64,000 bases of DNA, taken from positions 558,001 through 622,000 of the forward strand of contig CAVQSV010000023.1 in the NCBI GenBank assembly GCA_963716095.1, written 5' to 3'. How positions within the stretch are numbered: position 1 is the first letter of the stretch; each line of letters opens with the position of its first letter. Position numbers and translations under genes: made by a program. Source of the DNA: Sva-07 sp963716095. Its GTDB lineage: Bacteria; Actinomycetota; Acidimicrobiia; Acidimicrobiales; Ilumatobacteraceae. The notes below the pieces were generated by a model. It was not told the DNA's origin. It saw nothing but the letters and a program-made list of their open reading frames with translations, and did not search any database. Shown piece after piece: positions 17,099 to 24,818 of the stretch.

Positions 17099-17368
17099 TC
17101 AGCCGTCGGTGGAGTCGGGCGCGGAGTCCGGGGTGGTCTCGCCCGAAGTGCCCGGCACGGTCTCGGGCAGCGTCACCGGCGTGGTCGGTTCATCTTCGTC
17201 GGTGCCGACGATGGTGCTGGCGATCCAGACGAACAAGATGATCGCGACGACGGCACCGACACCGATCGCCACCTTGCGGTACGTCTTGCGGCGAGCAGCG
17301 GACTGCACCTCTTGCTGATGCTTCAGTGCCCGGTTGGCTTTCTGGCGTTCACGTTTCTCGGTTCCCAC
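17099..17368 (-). CDS. Small single-pass membrane protein paired with cyclophilin
   Basis: An 89-residue protein with a basic cytoplasmic start (MGTEKRERQKANRALKHQ), one membrane helix at about 33-52 (VAIGVGAVVAIILFVWIAS) and a Thr/Pro/Asp-rich outer tail. This basic-helix-acidic layout occurs in proteins encoded just before cyclophilin genes in actinobacteria, where some are annotated as N-terminal parts of cyclophilins. The 4-bp gap to the cyclophilin gene indicates co-transcription. The function is unknown. Confidence 0.7.
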   Translation of the reverse strand: MGTEKRERQKANRALKHQQEVQSAARRKTYRKVAIGVGAVVAIILFVWIASTIVGTDEDEPTTPVTLPETVPGTSGETTPDSAPDSTDG

Positions 17369-17460
17369 AGGGGCCGCAGGCTACTGCGGTTCGTGGGTGC
17401 CGCACTTGCACCCTCGGTCGCCTCAAGTCGGGCATCCGAGCAGCCGATGTTGCTGATGGA

Positions 17461-18447
17461 ATGTCTCAGAAGGCGGCAACAGGCGACGCTTCGCGCGGCG
17501 CGTGGGACGCGACGAGTCGATGGGCGGGAGCGCTGTCGTGCGTCGCGGGTGTCGGCGCGTGGTCGCTCTGGTTCGCTTGGCGAGCGACGTCGTCGCCATT
17601 CGGTGTCATGAGCGTGGCGTTCGGGCTGCTCGAGTTGACTGCGCTCGCAGTCTCGATCGTGCTCGCCCTTGCGCTGTGGTCACGTCCGCGGCCGAACCCG
17701 CCGAGGTCGCCGGGGCGCATGCTGCCGGATGTGTTCGCCGAACTGCTCGGTCTCGACGAACTTCGGTCGGTGCCGTTGCACGGTGCTGACGACTCCGGCG
17801 AGGTGGCGCGAGCCCGCCGAGGGCTGCGCCTGCTCGATCCGCGTCGTCGCCAACCGGTCTCGATCACTGCCTGTGCCTTCGTCGCGGTCGAGGGGATTCG
17901 GCGCATGGTGTTCGTCGCGCTGCTGGTGGCGGTGCTCCTCACCGGGCGGGTGCCGTTCGAGATGCCGCCCGCCTCGATGCTGCTGCTGCTGATCGGGGCG
18001 CAACTGCTGTTCGCCATCGGCCACTGGATGCTGTCGGGTGGGGCGCTGCGCCCCGGTGTACGGCTGCGATGGTCGATGGCGTCGATCGGAGCCGGGCTCG
18101 GCGACGGGTCGTCGCGGTCGGGGCTCCCGATCCGCTGGACTGCCACGATGGGCACCATGATCGTGCTGAACCTTGCTGTTGCGTTGCGGGGCGTCAGCGA
18201 CCGGTGGACCCACGGTTTGGGGCCGATGGCGCACGACGAGCGCGTGGCCGCAATGGTCGTCGCCTGGTGGTTGGTGTTCGTCGGGTTCGCTGCGCTCCGG
18301 ACGCTGACGCAGCCGTCGCTCGGCTTCTATGGAGCCACCCACCGGTTGGAGGAGAACTCCACTCGCCGCCTGGCGATGGGCACGACCCTGGCGGTCTCGA
18401 TGCTCGGCTTCGTCGCCGGTGTGCTCCCTGGCGGACTGCCGGCATGA
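17461..18447 (+). CDS. Multi-pass membrane protein of unknown function
   Basis: A 328-residue protein. Hydrophobic segments predict about six membrane helices, near residues 18-38, 45-66, 138-156, 168-188, 220-240 and 260-282, with a final one at 305-322. A central soluble loop of about 60 residues contains LLGLDELRSVPLHGADD. No transporter or enzyme motif is recognised. ATG 17461 is the first good start; the frame upstream overlaps the divergent membrane gene. It precedes the MoaD-like gene by about 80 bp on the same strand. Confidence 0.65.
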   Translation: MSQKAATGDASRGAWDATSRWAGALSCVAGVGAWSLWFAWRATSSPFGVMSVAFGLLELTALAVSIVLALALWSRPRPNPPRSPGRMLPDVFAELLGLDELRSVPLHGADDSGEVARARRGLRLLDPRRRQPVSITACAFVAVEGIRRMVFVALLVAVLLTGRVPFEMPPASMLLLLIGAQLLFAIGHWMLSGGALRPGVRLRWSMASIGAGLGDGSSRSGLPIRWTATMGTMIVLNLAVALRGVSDRWTHGLGPMAHDERVAAMVVAWWLVFVGFAALRTLTQPSLGFYGATHRLEENSTRRLAMGTTLAVSMLGFVAGVLPGGLPA

Positions 18448-18527
18448 CCGGTCGTCTCTTCGCGATCGACATCCATCAAACATCGGGAACCCGGTCGAGC
18501 GGAGACTGCGCTTGTAGATTGGTGCCC

Positions 18528-18770
18528 GTGCCCACTCTCCGCCTGTTTGCTTCGGCCCGCGAGGCCGCTGGGACGGGAACCGATGTCGTCGACGGCGCCA
18601 CGGTTCGCGAGGTGCTCGCCGCAGCCGAACAGCGCTACGGCGATCGCTTCGCAGAGGTGCTCGGCACCTGCCGAGTGTGGGTGAACGGCGAGGCCATCTC
18701 GATCGACGCCCCCGTCGGCCAACATGACGAGGTGGCGGTACTGCCACCCGTGTCCGGAGGATCCACGTGA
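18528..18770 (+). CDS. MoaD/ThiS-like sulfur carrier with an extended C-terminus
   Basis: An 80-residue beta-grasp protein resembling the small subunit of molybdopterin synthase: PTLRLFASAREAAG opening, VREVLAAAEQRYG helix, CRVWVNGEAI strand and VAVLPPVSGG end. MoaD must end in Gly-Gly to be adenylated and thiocarboxylated. Here the reading continues two residues (SGGST) before TGA, so it would need trimming or works differently. The stop overlaps the GTG of the next gene (GTGA). GTG 18528 is chosen; GTG 18522 is also possible. No other molybdopterin genes are nearby. Confidence 0.65.
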   Translation: MPTLRLFASAREAAGTGTDVVDGATVREVLAAAEQRYGDRFAEVLGTCRVWVNGEAISIDAPVGQHDEVAVLPPVSGGST

Positions 18771-19260
18771 CCACGACCCAGCTCCCCGACCCAGCGGAAC
18801 TCTCGCTCGACGAGTTGCGCACCTTGCGCCAACAGCTGCAACTCGAAGACGACGCCGTGTCATATGCACGCCGTGTCGCCCAGGCTCGACTGGATCTGGT
18901 GAAGGCGGAGGCGATCCACCGCAGCGATCACTCCGATTCGATCGTCGACGAAGAACTCCGCACCGTGTTGTCGAGCCATCTCACCGGCGGTCCGGCCCGG
19001 CCGCCACGACCGACCGAAGACCTCAGCGATCATCCACTGGCCGTCGAACTCGACGAGCTGTGCGCCACGCAGGGGTTGGGTCGCCTGAAGTCGCTCGATG
19101 ACGCCGAACTCGTCGCGCTCGACCGATGTCGATCGCCGCGTTCGAAGCGCGGGTGTCGTCCGATCGCCGTGAGCGTTTCGATCGACTCGACGCGCTGAGC
19201 GCCGAGCTGGTCCGCCGTTACCGCGACGGCGAAGCCGACGTCGACAGCCTGCCCGACTGA
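18767..19260 (+). CDS. rsiG: RsiG-like (aerial mycelium formation) protein, frameshifted
   Basis: Two-helix coiled-coil protein related to RsiG, the c-di-GMP-binding anti-sigma partner of WhiG in Streptomyces. The first helix carries the spacing D28-x3-S32-x2-R35-x3-Q39-x3-D43, close to the published E(x3)S(x2)R(x3)Q(x3)D signature. The starting frame ends at 19198 with an atypical Arg/Ser-rich tail. Dropping to the frame at ATG 19126 gives SIAAFEARVSSDRRERFDRL and then RRYRDGEADVDSLPD, the expected second helix, including E-x3-S-x2-R and a final D. A one-base deletion near 19122-19126 therefore explains the break. GTG 18767 overlaps the preceding stop. Confidence 0.62.
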
Positions 19261-19279
19261 TCCTGGTTCACGGTGCCCC

Positions 19280-19312
19280 GTGGTTCCCGGTGCCCCGGGC
19301 ACGGGGAACCAC
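19280..19312. terminator. Hairpin between rsiG-like gene and mshA
   Basis: GTGGTTCCC (19280-19288) pairs with GGGAACCAC (19304-19312), and the interior GGTGCC/GGCAC can extend the stem. It begins 20 bp after the rsiG-like stop and ends 27 bp before the mshA start. Probable terminator, or a structured mshA leader. Confidence 0.5.
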
Positions 19313-19339
19313 GATCGCGTTGTTATCGTCGTCGACGTT

Positions 19340-20551
19340 GTGCAACGGGCTGCGGTGATCTCCCTCCACACCTCGCCGCTGCTGCAGCCGGGGTCCGGCG
19401 ACAGCGGCGGCATGAACGTGTACGTGCGCGAGTTGGGTTCCGCGCTGGCGCAGGCGGGTGTCGAAACCACCACGTTCACCCGCACCGACCGCGACGACCT
19501 GCCCGACGAGGTCGTGGTCGAACCCGGCCACCGTGTGGTTCACATCCCTGCCGGGCCGCACCATCTTCCCAAAGAGGCGTTGCCCGAGGTCACCGACGAA
19601 TTCCGACACGGCGTGCTCGACTGGATCGCCCGCAACGATCGACCCGATGTGATCCACGGCAACTACTGGCTCAGCGGCGTGGTCGGGCATCGGCTCAAGC
19701 ACGAGCTCGACGTGCCGTTCGTCTCGACCTTTCACACGCTGGCCCGGGTCAAGGCTGCCCACGGTGACCCCGAGCCGCTGTGGCGCGACCGCGCCGAGGC
19801 CGAGATCGTCAATTGTGCCGACGCCATCTGCGTCAGCTGCGAAGAAGAGGCCGATCAGTTCCGGTTGCACTTCGGCGACCCCCAGGGCCGTCTCGAGATC
19901 ATCGCACCGGGTGTCGAGCATGCGTTCTTCGCTCCCGGCGATCAGGCGGGAGCGCGACGAGCCCTCGGGTTCGATGTCGACCGCCCGCTGCTGTTGTTCG
20001 TCGGACGCATCCAGCCGCTCAAGGGTCCCGATGTGGCGATCCGGGCCCTGGCGTCGCTGCCGGACCGGCGTGCGCAGCTCGTCATCGTCGGCGGAGCGAG
20101 CGGCACCGAAGGCGACCTCGAGACGATGCGGGCCCATGCGCTCGTCGACGAGCTCGGTCTGCACGATCGGGTCGTCTTCGTCGAGCCGCAACCGCATCAC
20201 ATCTTGTCGACGTACTACCGCGCTGCCGACGTGGTCCTTGCACCCAGTCGCAGCGAGAGTTTCGGTCTGGTGGCGCTCGAAGCTGCTGCCTGTGGGATCC
20301 CGGTGGTCGCCAGCGCCGTCGGCGGGCTGCTCAGCCTCGTCGACGATGGCCGTACGGGCCGATTGATCGCGGGCCGCAATCCCGACGACTACGCGGCTGC
20401 TGCCCACGAGATCTTGGGCAACGATGCGCTGCGCGCAGAGATGTCGGCCGCTGCAGTCGACCGTGCACGCCGCTACACCTGGAGCTTTGCCGCCGCCCGG
20501 CTGCGGCGCCTGTACGGCGATCTCACCGTGCACGAGCTGGTGTCGTGCTGA
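19340..20551 (+). CDS. mshA: D-inositol-3-phosphate glycosyltransferase (mycothiol)
   Basis: GT4 retaining glycosyltransferase that transfers GlcNAc from UDP-GlcNAc to inositol-3-phosphate, the first step of mycothiol synthesis. The N-terminal lobe has the MshA signature SLHTSPLLQPGSGDSGGMNVYV, followed by HGNYWLSG and STFHTLARVK. The C-terminal lobe has VGRIQPLKGPD and the nucleotide-sugar EX7E region SRSESFGLVALEAAACG. GTG 19340 (VQRAAVISLHTS) gives 403 residues, matching the family start. The next gene, ybjN-like, overlaps by one base, as in mycobacteria. Mycothiol also fits the SigR/RsrA pair at 42 kb. Confidence 0.9.
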   Translation: MQRAAVISLHTSPLLQPGSGDSGGMNVYVRELGSALAQAGVETTTFTRTDRDDLPDEVVVEPGHRVVHIPAGPHHLPKEALPEVTDEFRHGVLDWIARNDRPDVIHGNYWLSGVVGHRLKHELDVPFVSTFHTLARVKAAHGDPEPLWRDRAEAEIVNCADAICVSCEEEADQFRLHFGDPQGRLEIIAPGVEHAFFAPGDQAGARRALGFDVDRPLLLFVGRIQPLKGPDVAIRALASLPDRRAQLVIVGGASGTEGDLETMRAHALVDELGLHDRVVFVEPQPHHILSTYYRAADVVLAPSRSESFGLVALEAAACGIPVVASAVGGLLSLVDDGRTGRLIAGRNPDDYAAAAHEILGNDALRAEMSAAAVDRARRYTWSFAAARLRRLYGDLTVHELVSC

Positions 20552-21009
20552 TGACCGACGCGTACGACCCCGAGCAGCTCGCCGACCTCGATCGCCGAAT
20601 CGACGGCTGGCTCGCCGAGCTGGCCGATGAGCACGATCACATCCTGGCGCTCGACCGAACCGACGACGGTGGCGTGCGTTGGTATGTCCGGCTGCGCGGC
20701 GAGGACAAGGAGTTCACCACCGTCTGGCTCACACTCGGCCAGCGGATGCTGCGGTACGAGACCTACGTCATGCCCGCACCGGAGGAGAACGAGGCCGAGC
20801 TGTACGAGCACCTGTTGCGTCGCAACGATGGCATGGTCGGCGCACACTTCTCGATCGGTGTCGAGGATGCCGTGTTCCTGCGCGGCGAGATGCCCGTCGG
20901 CTGGGTGTCACGTGCCGAACTCGACCGTGCGCTCGGCACGCTCTATGCGTCGGTCGAGCAGTGTTTTCAGGCGCTGCTGCGCATCGGGTTCCGCAGCCGA
21001 TTCGACTGA
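20551..21009 (+). CDS. YbjN-domain protein
   Basis: A 152-residue soluble protein of the YbjN/type III secretion chaperone-like fold. The YbjN region includes GEDKEFTTVWLTLGQRMLRY, VMPAPEENEAELYEHLLRRN and SIGVEDAVFLRGEMP. It starts at the ATG overlapping the mshA stop (TGATG), so the two are probably co-translated. The mshA-YbjN pairing is also found in mycobacteria (Rv0486-Rv0487). The molecular function is unknown; a role linked to mycothiol or sensory regulation is only an inference from context. Confidence 0.8.
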   Translation: MTDAYDPEQLADLDRRIDGWLAELADEHDHILALDRTDDGGVRWYVRLRGEDKEFTTVWLTLGQRMLRYETYVMPAPEENEAELYEHLLRRNDGMVGAHFSIGVEDAVFLRGEMPVGWVSRAELDRALGTLYASVEQCFQALLRIGFRSRFD

Positions 21010-21045
21010 TCGGACCACGTCCGTTCCCGTTCTCCCGGCGCGTCG

Positions 21046-21119
21046 CCCACTGGTGAGGTGTCCGGGCGGGAGTGCTCGGGGGAGTCGGTCCCACTTCCTT
21101 CCGCCCGGACAGCAGTGGG
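21046..21119. other. Large nested hairpin between ybjN-like gene and proC
   Basis: Outer arms CCCACTG (21046-21052) and CAGTGGG (21113-21119) enclose a perfect 11-bp stem, TGTCCGGGCGG (21059-21069) with CCGCCCGGACA (21101-21111), and a 31-base inner loop with further pairing. It ends 23 bp before proC. Terminator or structured 5' leader. Confidence 0.5.
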
Positions 21120-21142
21120 TGTCGTCGCGGTAGGTTCGGCGC

Positions 21143-21938
21143 GTGGACGACCAGGGGTACGAGCTCGCGATCATCGGCGGCGGCAACATGGGCGCTGCGC
21201 TCCTCGGTGGGCTGGTCGACTCCGGCGTCTTCGCCGAGTCGGCGCTGTGCGTCGTCGAGGTCGATGCTGACCGACGCGAGCAATTGGCAGCGACGTTCCC
21301 GGCGGTCGCGGTCGCAGCAACGGTGCCGTCGTGTTCGGGCGCCGTGCTCGCCGTCAAGCCGAACGGAGATCCCGGCGGCTGCGGCCGCCGCCGCCGAAGC
21401 CGGAGCGAGGCACCTCCTGTCGATCGCAGCCGGGGTGCGACTTGCGACGATCGAAGCAGCAGCCGGACCCGATGTCGCCGTCGTCCGGGCGATGCCCAAC
21501 ACGCCGGCACTCGTTCGGCTCGGGGCCTGCGCGATCGCCGCCGGTGCAGCGGCGGGCACCGACGACGTCGCATGGGCGCGGTCGATCCTCGAAGCGGTCG
21601 GCACGGTCGACGAGGTCGACGAAGCGTCGCTCGACGCGTTCACCGGGGTCGCCGGTTCAGGCCCTGCGTACGTGTTCCTGCTCGCCGAGTCGCTCATCGA
21701 CGCAGCGGTCGAGGAGGGTCTCGACCGAGAGATGGCCGAACGAGTCGTGCCGCAGTTGCTGCTCGGCTCGGCGACCCTGCTCGAACGCGACGGCGATCCG
21801 ACCCGCCTTCGTGAGATGGTCACCTCGCCGAACGGGACGACAGCAGCGGGTCTCGCGGCGCTCGATGAACGCGACCTCCGCGGTGCGATCGCAGCGGCGG
21901 TTCGCGCGGCAACCAGCCGCAGCCGCGAACTCGGCTGA
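21143..21938 (+). CDS. proC: Pyrroline-5-carboxylate reductase, frameshifted
   Basis: Reduces pyrroline-5-carboxylate to proline with NAD(P)H. The GTG 21143 frame gives the Rossmann start LAIIGGGNMGAALLGG and continues to AVLAVKP, then loses homology. The frame beginning just after supplies TEIPAAAAAAAEAG, then VVRAMPNTPALV, GVAGSGPAYVFLLAE and TSPNGTTAAGL, all classical ProC motifs, to the stop at 21938. Removing one A at 21362-21363 joins VKP to TEIPAAA and restores a protein of about 264 residues. As proC is usually needed for proline synthesis, a sequence error is plausible; otherwise the gene is newly broken. Confidence 0.85.
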
Positions 21939-22100
21939 GACGTCGCAGCGGACTCGCCGACGGTCGGTCTCGAAAGTCGATCGATCACGTCGAGAATTTC
22001 ATCGCTGTTTTTTGCATGTGCCACTTTTCACATGGGTCCGCGTGGCCTATGGTGATCTGCGTGGAGACGCGTTCACCGGAAACGGTGGACAGCGCCGACG

Positions 22101-22133
22101 GGGCTGGTGCCATCGGGGGGTTGGCACCGGCCC
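22101..22133 (+). promoter_or_regulatory. Hairpin in the leader of the SAM hydrolase gene
   Basis: GGGCTGGTGCC (22101-22111) pairs with GGCACCGGCCC (22123-22133), one G-T wobble, 11-base loop. It lies 39 bp before the start. The 21939-22172 gap also has a small CATGTG/CACATG stem next to a T-run near 22006-22035. No known riboswitch class recognised. Confidence 0.35.
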
Positions 22134-22172
22134 TTGTCGCGTCCGGGGGCCCTTCGCAGTAGCTTCGCCGCC

Positions 22173-23051
22173 ATGGCTCGCCGCTACGACACCGTGTCAT
22201 TCCTCTCCGACTACGGCACGAGCGACGAGTTCGTCGGCGTCGTCCACTCGGTGATCCGCGACCTTGCACCGCATGCGCGTGTGATCGATCTCACGCACGG
22301 TGTCGCCCCGTTCGACGTGCGCGCCGGTTCGCTCGCGTTGGCCCGCAGTATCAGCTACGTCGCCGCTGGAGTGGTGCTGGCCGTCGTCGATCCCGGGGTT
22401 GCGACCACTCGGCGAGCGATCGCTGTCGAGGTGGCGGGCGGGAGCGGCGTCCTCGTGGGACCCGACAATGGGCTGTTGGCCCCTGCGGTGGCACTTGCAG
22501 GAGGGGCTGAACGCGCCGTGGAGCTCAACGATGCGCAGTGGCATCTGCCGTCTCCGGGCGCCACCTTTGCCGGCCGCGACGTGTTCGCGCCGGTCGCCGC
22601 ACAACTCTGCAACGGCGTCGAATTGAGCGAGCTCGGCGACTCGGTCGATCCCGACCTCCTGCTTCCGGGGATCGTCGCGCTCCCGCAGACCGACGCCGAC
22701 ACCGTGATCGCTCAGGTGCTCTGGGTCGACCGCTACGGCAACGCGCAGCTGAATGTCGGTCCCGACGATCTGCCCGACGGATTCGGTGCCCGGATCGACG
22801 TCCGATGCAGTTCACCGACCGACCCGACCGGTGGTGCCGTGCGGAGTGCGACACGGGCCACCTCGTTCGCGGAGCTCACTGCAGGTGCTGTCGGCCTGGT
22901 GTTGGACTCGTCGGGGCTGCTGGCTGTGGCGATGGATCAGCGGTCGGCTGCAGACGAACTCGGCCTCGACGTCGGCGACCAGGTCACCCTGACGGCGTCG
23001 GCTGACGAGGGCATCACTCAGCCCGTGACGCTGCGGCGTCAGCAGGGGTAA
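22173..23051 (+). CDS. SAM hydroxide adenosyltransferase (DUF62 family)
   Basis: A 292-residue member of the SAM-dependent hydroxide adenosyltransferase family, related to fluorinase and chlorinase, which hydrolyses S-adenosylmethionine to adenosine and methionine. Family motifs run in order: SFLSDYGTSDEFVGVVH at the N-terminus, VVDPGVATTRRAIAVE, VGPDNGLLAP and AGRDVFAPVAAQL. The DYGxxD site is consistent with a SAM hydrolase; halogenase-specific insert residues were not identified. The C-terminal beta-barrel ends DVGDQVTLTAS. It is preceded by a hairpin-rich leader and followed after 9 bp by a tiny membrane ORF. Confidence 0.85.
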   Translation: MARRYDTVSFLSDYGTSDEFVGVVHSVIRDLAPHARVIDLTHGVAPFDVRAGSLALARSISYVAAGVVLAVVDPGVATTRRAIAVEVAGGSGVLVGPDNGLLAPAVALAGGAERAVELNDAQWHLPSPGATFAGRDVFAPVAAQLCNGVELSELGDSVDPDLLLPGIVALPQTDADTVIAQVLWVDRYGNAQLNVGPDDLPDGFGARIDVRCSSPTDPTGGAVRSATRATSFAELTAGAVGLVLDSSGLLAVAMDQRSAADELGLDVGDQVTLTASADEGITQPVTLRRQQG

Positions 23052-23060
23052 CCTCGCCGC

Positions 23061-23144
23061 ATGCGCCCCGCCACGACGTTGACGCTCGGTCTGCTGCTGC
23101 TGGTCATCCTGGTGGCCGGGACCGTGTCGCTCCTCAGCCTCTAG
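23061..23144 (+). CDS. Predicted 27-residue single-helix membrane peptide
   Basis: ATG 23061 opens a short reading ending at TAG 23142-23144, followed at once by TGA. The product starts MRPATTLTLG and is otherwise one hydrophobic helix (LLLLVILVAGTVSLLSL) with a basic N-terminus, so it would insert with the N-end inside. It begins 9 bp after the SAM hydrolase stop, suggesting co-translation. Similar tiny one-helix proteins occur in actinobacteria but are rarely annotated. It could also be chance, as it is very short. Confidence 0.45.
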   Translation: MRPATTLTLGLLLLVILVAGTVSLLSL

Positions 23145-23254
23145 TGACCAACCCCTGCGCCGGCACGGGCTGACCGCTGCACAGTGGTGCGCGGAGCCCA
23201 GGGGCGAGTACCATTGTCGGCCGAGCGCGGCAGCGGGCTGCGCAGGGGGACACC

Positions 23255-24775
23255 GTGAATCTCGCCAACATCATCGACGGTCACGACGACGAGTCAGTCG
23301 CTCTCATCTGGCGCAATCGGACCGTCACCTATGAGGACCTGCGCCAACAGGTCGGGGCCTTTCGAGGCGGGCTCGCCTCGATGGGCGTCGGTGCCGGCGA
23401 CCGGGTTGGCATCATCGTCGGGAACTCCCCGCACTTCGTCGTCGCCTACCTCGCCACCATCGGGCTGGGAGCGGTTGCCGTGCCACTCAATCCGGGCAGC
23501 CCCGGACCCGAGCTGGAGACCGAACTCGCCGTCGTCGGGGCCCGCGTCGTGGTCGTCGACAAGCTGGGGGCAGCCAACTGGGCGCACGTCGACCGGGCCG
23601 CTGTGCCATCGGTCGAAGCTGCGGTCGTGACCGAACCGACCGACGACACCGAGGGCACCGTCGCATTCGACGACCTCCTGGCCACCACGCCGCTCGATGT
23701 CGTCGACGTCGACGACGATCATCTGGCCGCATTGATGTTCACCAGTGGCACCGCCGGGTCGCCGCGAGCGGCCATGCTCACCCATGGAAATCTTCGCGCC
23801 AACCTCGATCAGAGCCGTTCGGCCGAGGGGCACATCAGCAACGACGACGTGATCTACGGGGTGCTGCCCCTGTTTCACATCTTCGGGCTGAACGTGGTGA
23901 TCGGTCTCGGGCTGAGCGTCGGCGCCACCATCGTGCTCGTCCAGCGGTTCGATCCGGCCACTGCGGTGCAATCGATCACGGACCGGGCGGTCACGGTCAT
24001 CCCCGGCGCTCCGGCACTCTGGACCGCGTTCGCCCACTTCGACGAACTCGATTCGTCCACCTTTGCCAACGTGCGGCTCGCCCTCTCAGGTGCGTCGCGC
24101 CTCCCGGTGACGGTGGCGCGTGTCATGCAGGAGCGTTTCGGTATCGAGATCCGCGAGGGCTATGGCCTGACCGAGGCGTCTCCGATCGTCACCACGTCCA
24201 CGGGCATCACGCCGCGCTTCGGCTCGGTCGGCCGCGCCCTGGCCGGCGTCGAGATTCGTCTCGTCAACTCCAACGGCGACGCACTCGTCGGTGATGTCGG
24301 CGAGGTGTGGGTGCGCGGCGACAACATCTTCGCCGGCTACTACGGCGACCCCGAGGCCACCGCCGAAGTCCTCGATGCCGACGGGTGGCTCCACACCGGC
24401 GACATGGCAACCACCGATGACGACGGCTATCTGTACTTGGTCGACAGGTCGAAGGACCTGATCATCGTGTCGGGGTTCAATGTGTTCCCTGCCGAGGTCG
24501 AAGAGATGCTGCTCACCCACCCGGCCGTGGTCGAGGTTGGGGTCGTTGGCGTCGCTCATCCGCACACCGGTGAAGCCGTCAAGGCCTACGTGGTCGCGAC
24601 GAGTGGTTCCGATGTCGATGAAGAGACGCTGATCGAGTACTCGCTCGACCATCTCGCCCGCTACAAGTGTCCGAGCAAGGTGATCTTCGTCAGCGACCTG
24701 CCGCGCAACGCGTCCGGCAAGCTCGTTCGACGCAGTCTGGACGACGCGTTGCGCGTGGGTGCGCTCCCTGCCTGA
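23255..24775 (+). CDS. Acyl-CoA synthetase (AMP-forming, FadD-like)
   Basis: ANL-superfamily ligase of 506 residues that activates a carboxylic acid, probably a fatty acid, to its CoA thioester through an acyl-adenylate. The P-loop-like A3 motif is LMFTSGTAGSPRAAMLTHGN. Later come EGYGLTEASP (A5), YLYLVDRSKDLIIVSGFNVF (A8) and the A10 Lys region PRNASGKLVRR. The start is GTG 23255 after a GGGGGA ribosome site. Just downstream is rex, separated by a Rex-type operator. Chain-length preference cannot be read from sequence. Confidence 0.85.
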   Translation: MNLANIIDGHDDESVALIWRNRTVTYEDLRQQVGAFRGGLASMGVGAGDRVGIIVGNSPHFVVAYLATIGLGAVAVPLNPGSPGPELETELAVVGARVVVVDKLGAANWAHVDRAAVPSVEAAVVTEPTDDTEGTVAFDDLLATTPLDVVDVDDDHLAALMFTSGTAGSPRAAMLTHGNLRANLDQSRSAEGHISNDDVIYGVLPLFHIFGLNVVIGLGLSVGATIVLVQRFDPATAVQSITDRAVTVIPGAPALWTAFAHFDELDSSTFANVRLALSGASRLPVTVARVMQERFGIEIREGYGLTEASPIVTTSTGITPRFGSVGRALAGVEIRLVNSNGDALVGDVGEVWVRGDNIFAGYYGDPEATAEVLDADGWLHTGDMATTDDDGYLYLVDRSKDLIIVSGFNVFPAEVEEMLLTHPAVVEVGVVGVAHPHTGEAVKAYVVATSGSDVDEETLIEYSLDHLARYKCPSKVIFVSDLPRNASGKLVRRSLDDALRVGALPA

Positions 24776-24779
24776 CGCT

Positions 24780-24797
24780 TTGTGAAAACGTGCACGA
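24780..24797. promoter_or_regulatory. Rex operator upstream of rex
   Basis: TTGTGAAAACGTGCACGA matches the Rex operator pattern TTGTGAA-N4-TTCACAA well in the left half and more loosely in the right half. It lies 21 bp before the rex ATG, where it could overlap the promoter. Autoregulation of rex-hemACD by NADH/NAD ratio is known in Streptomyces, and the same arrangement is seen here. Confidence 0.65.
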
Positions 24798-24818
24798 GCG
24801 GCGTAGCGTGTGCTGCTC

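Noticed and set aside
19300..19340. SigR-type promoter ahead of mshA (GGGAAC near 19304 with a downstream GTT)
   Set aside because: Spacing to the nearest GTT is about 12 or 27 bases, not 16-18, and the GGGAAC belongs to a hairpin arm.
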